Position numbers and translations under genes: made by a program. A DNA stretch of 64,000 nt from Trichoplax sp. H2 (taxonomy: Eukaryota; Placozoa; Uniplacotomia; Trichoplacea). The notes under the pieces are model-generated. The model saw nothing but the letters and a program-made list of their open reading frames with translations, did not search any database and was not told where the DNA came from. The DNA lies in the NCBI GenBank assembly GCA_003344405.1, contig NOWV01000077.1, positions 186,001 through 250,000 of the forward strand, in the 5' to 3' direction. Shown here in pieces: positions 55,859 through 64,000 of the stretch; within the stretch, counting starts at the first letter, position 1, and every line of letters starts with the position of its first letter.

Positions 55859-58500
55859 TGACGGCAAATGCTCCTTTTCGGTCCGCCTAGCAATTTGGGT
55901 GTTGCGTTTATTACTGGTCAATTCAACTGTACCTTATGCCTGTAATGGAACACTCGACTGCGATCGCTTGACTTCCAATTCAGCTACGGATTGGCTCGAT
56001 GGCTACTGTCGATCCATTATTATACCTGGGATAATTCTGCATATAGAACCCTTTCTCTACAACGATTGGAAAAAAAAAATGATAGGCCTGAGCATGATTA
56101 TGATTTTGCAGGGAAACAGTTACTTTGTCTGTCTTTTTCAGTCAGTTTTCTGTTTTAGAAAGAGCTGGACAGGAAATGCTACTTTTTCGGTCTGCTATCA
56201 ACCTGGACATTGACTCTATTACTGGTCAATTCAGCTGTACCGTATGCCTGTAATGGAACACTCGACTGCGATCGCTTGACTTCCAATTCAGCTACGGGTT
56301 GGCTCGATGGCTACGAATGGCTACTGTCGATCTATTACACCTGGGATAATTCTGCATATAGAACCCAGAACCCTTTCACTACAACGATTGGAAAAAGAAA
56401 ATAATAGGCCTCAGTATGATTATGATTTTGCAGGGAAACAGTTACTTTGTCTGTCTTTTTCAGTCAGTTTTCTGTTTTAGAAAGAGCAGGACGGGAAATG
56501 CTAATTTTCGGTCTGCTATCAACCTGGACGTTGAGTCTATTACTGGTCATTTCAACTGTACCGTATGCCTGTAATGGAACACTCGACTGCGATCGCTTGA
56601 CCTCCAATTCAGCTACGGATTGGCTCGATGGCTACGAATGGCTACTGTCGATCCATTATTATACCTGGGATAATTCTGCATATAGAACCCTTTCACTGCA
56701 ACGATTGGAAAAAGAAAAATGATAGGCCTCGGCATGATTATGATTTTGCAGGGAAACAATTACTTTGTCTGTCTTGTCAGTCAGTTTTCTGTTTTAGAAA
56801 GAGGAGGACGGGCAATGCTCCATTGCTGATGCAATGTTGTAAAACACCGAGGGCGACTATTTTGCTAGTCAATACAAGTATTTGGCAGGTGTGTATCGCG
56901 CTCCAGTGGTGTGATATCGAACTGGAGAATGGCCTAGAAAATGCGCATTACTGTATTTTGCAGTAGAGTTGAAGATTGGTTTCCATTCGATGTTTTTTTA
57001 AGCCGTATTGCAGTCACTTTGAGGTCCCTCTTTTGGTTCGAAAGAGAANNNNNNNNNNNNNNNNNNNNGACGGCAAATGCTCCTTTTCGGTCCGCCTAGC
57101 AACTTGGGTGTTGCGTTTATTACTGGTCAATTCAACTGTACCGTATGCCTGTAATGGAACACTCGACTGCGATCGCTTGACTTCCAATTCAGCTACGGAT
57201 TGGCTCGATGGCAACGAATGGCTACTGTCGATCCATTATTATACCTGGGATAATTCTGCATATAGAACCCTTTCACTACTATGATTGGAAAAAGAAAATG
57301 ATAGGCCTCGGCATGATTATGATTTTGCAGGGAAACAGTTACTTTGTCTGCCTTTTTCAGTCAACTTGGGTGTTGCGTTTATTGCTGGTCAATTCAACTG
57401 TACCGTATGCCTGTAATGGAACACTCGACTGCGATCGCTTGACCTCCAATTCAGCTACGGATTGGCTCGATGGCTACGAATGGCTACTGTCGATCCATTA
57501 TTATACCTGGGATAATTCTGCATATAGAACCCTTACACTACTATGATTGGAAAAAGAAAATAATAGGCCTCGGCATAATTATAATTTTGCAGGGAAACAG
57601 TTACTTTGTCTGTCTTGTCAGTCAGTTTTCTGTTTTAGAAAGAGGAGGACGGGCAATGCTCCATTGCTGATGCAATGTTGTAAAACACCGAGGGCGACTA
57701 TTCTACTAGTCAATACAAGTATTTGGCAGGTGTGTATCGCGCTCCAGTGATGCGATATGGAACTGGAGAATGGCCTAGAAAATGCGCATTACTGTATTTT
57801 GCAGTAGAGTTGAAGATTGGTTTCCATTCCATGTTTTTTGAAGCCGTATTGCAGGCACTTTGAGGTCCCTCTTTTGGTTCGAAAGAGAAGGACAGGAAAT
57901 GCGGATGGAGCAAAATGATAGTGGCCGACTAGTATACCGATCATTTCAACTGTATTGCATGACTGCAACGGTTCACTACAGTATATACTGTCCGAGCTAG
58001 GAAGCCAAATGAGCTGCTGGCTTGGCTGATTGATTTCAAACAGTATAGAATGACCTGAAAAAAGGATAGAGTTTCGCATTTTGTGTCACTAAAACGGCCA
58101 CTTTTCGTCCCTCTCTCTTAGTAGACCTCGCTGAAACTGTCCTACCTACGAAAAATATCCAAATGCTCAAGGAACGTGAAATGCTCCTTGAGGGTAGTAA
58201 AAATGCAAAAGTAGACCATTTTACTGCTCATTTCAACTGCATTGCATGTCTGCAATGGTATACTATGCAGCAGGCGTATATCTCACTAGCTTGGCATCAA
58301 ACCAGATCTGGCGTAGAATGACCGCAAAAAATGATCGGCCTCTGCAGTATTTTTGCTCTGAAATAGCCACTTTACATCTGTCTTTTTTTGATAGTTAGTT
58401 AATAGGAAGAGAAAGACGAGACATGCCAATTCAGTGTACTAAAGACACAGAGACCAATTACTTCACTGGTCATTTCAACTAGCGGCTTGCTAGTAACTAT
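55859..58500 (+). repeat. Satellite array, unit about 230-320 bp, ten detectable copies
   Basis: Using the landmark TCA(A/T)TTCAACTG or its relic (TCAATTCAGC, TCAATACAAG), copies fall at 55918, 56226, 56547, 56869, 57127, 57389, 57710, 57941, 58238 and 58470. Copies 1, 2, 3, 5 and 6 are nearly identical and share TGTAATGGAACACTCGACTG plus the CGATCGCTTGAC and TACCTGGGATAATTCTGC segments. The others are clearly older relatives, with GATCGGCCTCTGCAG and CTTTACATCTGTCTTTTT still recognisable at 58,334-58,391. Spacings of 308, 321, 262 etc. break the reading frame between units. Open frames of 60-112 codons inside units are therefore probably not genes. The array fills the space between two divergent housekeeping genes. 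Confidence 0.9.
57049..57068. other. Assembly gap (20 N) inside the satellite array
   Basis: Sequence before the gap (about 56,530-57,048) and the end of the array after it (about 57,370-57,887) are near-identical over about 520 bp, both ending TTTTGGTTCGAAAGAGAA. The gap may therefore join two haplotype or collapsed-repeat contigs, and the copy number shown is unreliable. Confidence 0.9.
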
Positions 58501-59345
58501 GACCTTTGACGCTGTTTCTGCTGCAGCTAGTGTTGGACACGCAGGGAAATTTGGGACCTCGTCCATGTTGTACTTTTACACTACTTACAGCTGCAACCTG
58601 AGAACTGCTTTAAACTGATCGCAAATGCATGGTATAAAGAAATTCAATAACTCATGCTGTGTTTATCATAGTATTTTCAACATATTTGGATCATAATACA
58701 TCAGTTTAGAGTTGTTATTTTGCACTGTGATGAGCTTTGCAATCTTGTAGAAGAAGAGTTCCAGAAACATTTTCAATCCAGCAATATGAAAATTTATCCA
58801 CCAACGATAGCCATACTATTCCTAGTCCTATAAAGTGTCAAAAGCGCACAGTATAGCGTTCAGTATAGGAAAGCATTGCCATTTCGTTCGTTCTACAAGA
58901 GCAGCCGCACCCAATGTCTACTTGCATCGGACGATACAGCAAGACAGACAGTTCCTTCTGCGAGTGTAGATTGACAAAAATCGCTTTCGCTTATAGTAAT
59001 CCATATAATGATAGCTATTGTATGAGGGAGCAACACGGTGCAATCTTTTTTCTACACCATAGCTTACTCATAATGGTTGTCAATCAGTCATAGAAATCCA
59101 TATCTTTTAGAGTCTTCCATGATACAGTAGTGGTAAGCTAGTCCACAGTGGTCCCAAACGAACCCGCTCGACAGTCTGACGTTGCTAGGGCTTGTTGGCT
59201 AGATCGGATCTTGCATCCCTTTCCTCCAACTTTGATCCTCAATTAAGTCGAAAACGAAGGAAAATAGGATACCATTTCCATTAGGAACATTTAAACATAC
59301 AAGCTATATGAGTAGAATAGATTTAAATTAGCAGTGGTCATCAAG
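58501..59345. other. Upstream region of TRAPPC4
   Basis: About 850 bp between the last satellite relic and the TRAPPC4 start codon. No open frame or clear promoter box was identified. Confidence 0.5.
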
Positions 59346-60914
59346 ATGGTCCTGTATAGCGTGTATATTATCAATAAAGCTGGTAGTTTAATTTATAATT
59401 ATGATCATGTCACACCACGAACCGAGGTCGAAAAAACATTTAGCTACCCATTAGAGATGGTTTTACGCGAAGATGAAAGATTAACTGTGGCTTATGGAGA
59501 GAGAGATGGTATCAAGAGTAAGTCAATCGTATTTAAAAGTGATTGCATCCACTACTATAGTCACTATATCATGACTGTCTGATTGCTCTTGTGCTCATGC
59601 TGGACTACTGATCATTAATGAATGCAATGAACTGATCCAAATAAACCTGCTGTTGCAGCAATGATTGTCAGCATCAAAAAAAAAAATAGGACTGCATCTA
59701 GATACTGTAAATTCATTCACAATAACATAAAAAATACTTCTCTTACAGTCTGTAGGCAGTAAATGGAAAAGGAATTATAATGATAGAGGTGTAATATAGA
59801 CTGCTTTCTTCGTTTTCATCATGTAGTTGGCTATTCTGTAATTGCTGTCAATGGTGAAAATGTAAGCGGTCGAAAGATGCTAGATGGTACTCCTATTATA
59901 GCTTACTTGCAAAATGCCGACAATTTTCCATTAAATATTCGCTTCGGTAAACCTAAGCTATCCGTCAATGAGAAAATTACCTTGGCTAGTACCTTTCATT
60001 CGTAAGTTTTGATATCGATTTAAAGTCGTCTTATAGAGTCAAGGTGGATAGAAAGTATGTGCTCGCTATTCGAGCATTACTACGTACTCTCATTGCCATC
60101 TTGTTTGCATTATCGGTAGAAATAGTTTGCCAAGATAAATAACTGTAATAACAACGATTGTATCTCCTCTCGTTTTAATACGGTACTAGAATGTATGCTA
60201 TCGCCTGCAAATTATCCCCTGTCTCAAATTCTTCCGGTATTGAAGTATTGGAGACTGGAACATTTCGATTGTGGTGCTATCAAACATTAACAGGTAATCA
60301 AATTAGCTTGTATCGAAGTAATAAATCAAGTATTTTTAAATAATAGAATGAAAATCTTATTGAAGAGAGAGAGAGATAGTTAGATAGATAGTTAGATAGA
60401 TTGTTGATGAATAAATGCACTTGAATAGATCCAAACTTACAATTTCTTCATACTGCCTTTCATGTAGGAATTAAATTTGTCGTTATAACTGATCAACACC
60501 AATCAAGTGTTCAACCGTTGCTGCGAAAAATTTATGAAATCTACACTGACTACGCACTCAAGAATCCCTTTTATTCCTTAGACATGCCTATTAGGTTAGT
60601 AGAACAAAGTTTCATGAGTTCATAGTACTCGTGGAACACTCCTAGCTTAGAAGATCCCTAGCCTCAAGTATTTTACTCTAATCGCTTACATATGGTCTCA
60701 TAATATGAAACTTTTGGTGATAGATCCTATTAAACTTTGTGAAAATTCCATAACTCGCAATAATCATCCTTTTGTCAAATTATGTGTAATCATGACAATC
60801 TTATTTTAATTTTATATTAGGTTAGAATTATTTGATCTCAATTTACAACGTACCTTGGAAGCAGCGGAAAAGAATCAACAATATAATGCTAATATACCAA
60901 CTAATACTATATAA
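59346..60914 (+). CDS. TRAPPC4: TRAPP complex subunit 4 (synbindin)
   Basis: Five coding exons: 59346-59517, 59827-60001, 60190-60293, 60468-60594 and 60821-60914, for 223 residues (human 219). All junctions are GT-AG with phases 1, 2, 1, 2. The start [17 protein letters not shown] corresponds to MAIFSVYVVNKAGGLIY of the human protein. EKTFSYPLE, the INGENVSGR-like middle part, [25 protein letters not shown] and [15 protein letters not shown] all match in order. The longin-like fold with its PDZ-like middle insertion is covered whole. TRAPPC4 is a core subunit of TRAPP, the GEF complex for Rab1/Ypt1 at ER-Golgi tethering. I start at the ATG at 59346; an in-frame GTG four codons upstream is not a likely start. 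It is divergent from RBBP5 and convergent with the CFAP44-like gene. Confidence 0.97.
60360..60400. repeat. GA and GATA simple repeat in TRAPPC4 intron 3
   Basis: GAGAGAGAGAGATAGTTAGA followed by further TAGATAGA units. Simple-sequence tract with no coding effect. Confidence 0.9.
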
Positions 60915-62224
60915 AATGATAATTCAATAAGATAGTCTACCCAGTAATTACCATTAGTATCGATGTAACTTAGATAAATCTTGCCACTGTTTGTAGTAAT
61001 AGCCTGAAATAATGCCATTTATTCATTTCGTTTGCAACTGTCATATACCTCATATCCAATTGAAAACGCTCGATTTTAAACCATTTTGTTAGGCGTATTC
61101 CAAATTATGGATTAATTGATGTTAAAAATGCTTAAGGATAGATCACTACTGTAAATATCTTGTATCATACCTTCATCCAATCGTTGTTTACTCTGACAAT
61201 GTTTATTTTATAATTTTATAATGGCCGCTTTAGCAACCTACCTGTAACTTCTAAATTACACAGCGTTAGCTATGTTATTGTACTTTATAGGTCCAATTTA
61301 CTACACGGATTGCATTTGTAATAAAATCTGAAAAGCTTCCAGCGGTTAACACGTTGGCTTTTATTATTGAATGTAGCGTGATTAAATATCTTAGTGTACA
61401 AATCTCTTACTCATGCGACATATTTTTAAATGGATATATCTTGTATTGTCACGAAAGAGCACTATAAGATACCGGATTATCAGTTTATCGATGGTTATAA
61501 ATATACTTATTAAATACATCTACAAATAATCTTATTTTTTTTCTTATACTGTATTTTACTCGGTACTATTATAATATTCATTTTTTTAGACTCAGTGTAA
61601 CTATAGTAGCAATCTTTACAAAGCGCTTTTGCCATTAATCTAAATCAAGTAAAACTGTTAAGCTGTATCATAATATAAATAGGATAGACCACAGGCTAGC
61701 TATACCAATAATCAGATTACCGTAGGTTGTCAAAACTATCATTTAAGCGTGAACGACAAATATTAGACCGTACGCAATAATTATAAAATATTTTATTAAA
61801 AGTAATTATACTTAAAAAGTAAATATTTTTACAAGTTGTAATTGCTTATGATAAGATAACATTGCTGCTATTGAAGTACGAAAACGTGATCGATAGCTAT
61901 TAAGGGCAATTTCAAAATAGCACAGAAGATGTTCATTTCCACGATATGACATGGTAGTATAAAATTAGCCGATCAGATCAAATAATACATAGATTTAAGT
62001 TTTAATTTTGACCGTAATCAGTGAGAATAAGCCAAACGATAATTAAATTCATACATGGCGCTTTCATTATTAAATTTACAGTAAAATGTTACATCACAGT
62101 CTTATCTTCTAACGGTATCCATGCTTACAATTAAAGCAGATAATGTTACACTAACTCTATATTCTGTTTTGTCTTTGAGTTTAGCTTATTTTGCTTAAGC
62201 GAATAGTATATTATGCGCAATAGA
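60915..62224. other. Convergent intergenic region between TRAPPC4 and the CFAP44-like gene
   Basis: About 1.3 kb AT-rich. It should contain both 3-prime UTRs. No gene, RNA or repeat array was recognised. Confidence 0.55.
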
Positions 62225-63978
62225 TTATTTTTGAATAATTGCTGGTAACGGTTGTGATTTTTGCATCGTTGGGCCTTGAGCAGGGGGTAAAACTTGACCA
62301 TCTTTCCTAGACAGCTGATGAATTTCAGTTTTTAATGCCTCTATTTCTTGTGACTGTAATTCAATTAATTGCTTAAGACGCCATCTTTCACGTTTATCAG
62401 CTTTATGTAAGCTATGATAGTTTGCACCCTAATAAATCATATCCAAACGAAAACGAATCAAATTACCAGTCACCTAATGTTGAAGTGTACTTTATCATGG
62501 TCGTATATGAAACATTATCGTGCCCTAAATTATGAACAAGTACTAACCAAGCCAGTCTGACAAGCATTTAGCGATGATTCCAACTCGTTGCCTTCTTGCA
62601 CCATACCCATCAGTTTATCTAGCATAGCTGTATTTTCGTGCATCATTGCATTTAGAGACTTCTTTTCAGCTTCAATTTTTTTCTAGGAAAGGGATGAGGT
62701 TACAAAACGATATTAAAATCGAGAGGAGATTGAATGGACTTTTAGCGTATCATTATGCTTTTCCTTATGCCATAAATTGTTATCAAGTTTTATAAAATGA
62801 TACAGTATACGTACAGTATTATACAGTAGTAATATTTTATAGCTGTTTGCATGAGCGCATCAACTAGGGTACTAAAGTATAGTAATCAATTACGCGCCTT
62901 GTAATTTGGAATAAACTGTTACATATAAATTACTCGCACATCACTCCAGTCTTTTATAGGAAATCATCCAGAATAGATTCAAGAATTAAAGTAGGAGCTA
63001 TTTTATTTACTTACATCCCAATCTGCTACTTCTCTATCATACTCTGTTTCGAAATATCGCAATTTTTCTTTTAATTCTTCAGCTCCTTTATTGACGGTAA
63101 CATTGTCCAATTTATCCAAATCGATGATTCTTCCAAATTTAAGTAATTGCATTTCGTTGACCTCTTCCTCTTGTTCTTTAATCTAAGCGAGAGAATTTGA
63201 TATTAACTACTTGATGCCAAATGATCTAGGCAATAATTCGATATATCCAAAGCGGAAAATTGTCATGCTATTAGCGAAATCTATTGGGTGAATTGAACTT
63301 ACCTTCGCATCTTGCACTTTTTTATCTTTAGTTAGTTGAGCGAATTTTTGCCTATCTTCTCTATAAGATGAAAGTAATAAGATCATGTTAAGGCTAGAAA
63401 AATGAGGAGGTGATCGAATTCTTTTCTTTGGGCGTATCATATTCTTATATATGATAAACGTAAAACTAGATGATAATTTGCTTGCGCCACTAAATATTCT
63501 TACTTGAGATAAATATATATATATAATCACCGACTAAACTAATCTTTATTAATAACCAACTACATGTATCTACGGACAAAATTTTAATCCAACTTAATAT
63601 TTATAAAAATGATTTTTTGAATGTTTTTCTTAATTTAAAATATTTAAGATAGTATAAATAACTTACTTAGACGTTTTTTCTCTCAATACTAAACATATAC
63701 TATACACGGTACTTTAGGTGTTATTAGTGATATGTTAATAGCACTTTAAAGGTAGAGCAATAATCAGCCTAAAAAACATACTTAAATAGGCGCCGCTGGT
63801 TCTGTTTTTCAGACTTGAGTTCTTCAATTCTCTCACGTAATTTACTTTGGCTTGATTTTCGGAACACCAAACATTGCGATAAATCGCGAGGTAAGGTACC
63901 ATTAACGATGTATTGAATTTGATCAAGATGAATGGTAACTACAACATCCAATTCATTCAGTTTCTGTTGTTTTTCCAA
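62225..63978 (-). CDS. CFAP44: C-terminal part of a ciliary coiled-coil protein, probably CFAP44
   Basis: Five exons of a gene that continues beyond the window: 63978-63782, 63360-63303, 63182-63015, 62682-62548 and 62428-62225 (stop). They give 253 residues with matching phases. The sequence is charged, helical and coiled-coil-like. It includes VVVTIHLDQIQYIVNG and LPRDLSQCLVF, then LLKFGRIIDLDKLDNVTVNK, and ends in a helix with QEIEALKTEIHQLSRKDGQV and a Pro-rich end. From memory these three landmarks belong to the C-terminus of CFAP44 (WDR52), a WD40 plus coiled-coil protein linked to axonemal inner dynein arms in cilia and sperm tails. The WD40 part would lie to the right of the window. 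Another axonemal coiled-coil protein is the alternative. Confidence 0.72.
63515..63526. repeat. AT dinucleotide microsatellite
   Basis: Short ATATATATATAT-like run in an intron of the CFAP44-like gene. A similar short run lies at about 31,183-31,191. Confidence 0.85.
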
Positions 63979-64000
63979 CTATAGAAGATTTAATTAAAAT

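Noticed and set aside
55899-57913. Many 60-112-codon frames repeating a CNGTLDC-containing peptide
   Set aside because: Unit spacings (308, 321, 262 and others) shift the frame, older copies do not preserve it, and there is no consistent splice pattern. I read them as by-products of a satellite, though a tiny repeated-exon gene cannot be fully excluded.
1-64000. Viral genes, CRISPR arrays, operons or other prokaryotic systems
   Set aside because: Gene structure is eukaryotic throughout; the tandem repeats have no spacer-repeat regularity and no viral-type proteins were seen.

Overview
The window is nuclear DNA of an animal, most likely an early-branching one such as a placozoan. This is an inference. 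It rests on animal gene families (an Ig-superfamily adhesion receptor, a USF-type bHLH-zipper factor, RBBP5, TRAPPC4, and a probable ciliary CFAP44), short AT-rich GT-AG introns, generally AT-rich sequence, and a tandem cluster of intronless rhodopsin-class receptors. No database search was possible. Exon models were built by hand from splice signals, phase continuity and remembered family sequences.

Region 1 (about 1-31,600) is a cluster of class A GPCR genes, all on the minus strand and widely spaced. One is cut by an assembly gap (996-1462). Four are intact (7200-6187, 14403-13399, 17437-16439, 22907-21867) and one is a truncated relic (25898-25647). The relic sits in a diverged segmental duplicate (about 25,235-29,745) of the block holding the intact gene at 21867-22907 (about 21,085-24,215). 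A further repeat pair (about 600-965 and 29,755-30,035) links the two ends of the cluster. Between the genes lie several tandem repeats, a degenerate sequence resembling small-subunit rRNA (about 19,229-19,580), and a gap at 17965-17984 whose two sides repeat each other, which looks like two unmerged haplotypes.

Region 2 (40,818-31,659, minus) is one 13-exon gene for a type I membrane protein of about 1019 residues: signal peptide, six Ig-like domains, one FN3 domain, a transmembrane helix, and a long tyrosine-rich tail ending with an NPxY motif. Region 3 (about 41,700-44,650) is intergenic. It holds a CRE/NRF1-bearing GC-richer island, clusters of TACAGTA/TACTGTA, and a tandem array. Region 4 (44,670-50,430, plus) is a USF-like bHLH-zipper gene whose upstream region carries two CACGTG boxes, the site such a protein binds. 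Its 4-kb first intron is full of tandem repeats, one holding a small hairpin insertion.

Region 5 (55,693-52,101, minus) is a complete 13-coding-exon RBBP5 gene (COMPASS/MLL histone methyltransferase subunit). It is convergent with the USF gene and divergent from TRAPPC4. Between RBBP5 and TRAPPC4 is a roughly 300-bp satellite array (55,859-58,500) with homogenised and decayed copies and another gap. Region 6 holds TRAPPC4 (59,346-60,914, plus), complete in five exons, and the 3-prime end of a probable CFAP44 gene (63,978-62,225, minus), which runs off the window edge.

The genes after 31.6 kb are functionally unrelated housekeeping, adhesion and ciliary genes. The GPCR cluster is a young, still-changing family array.
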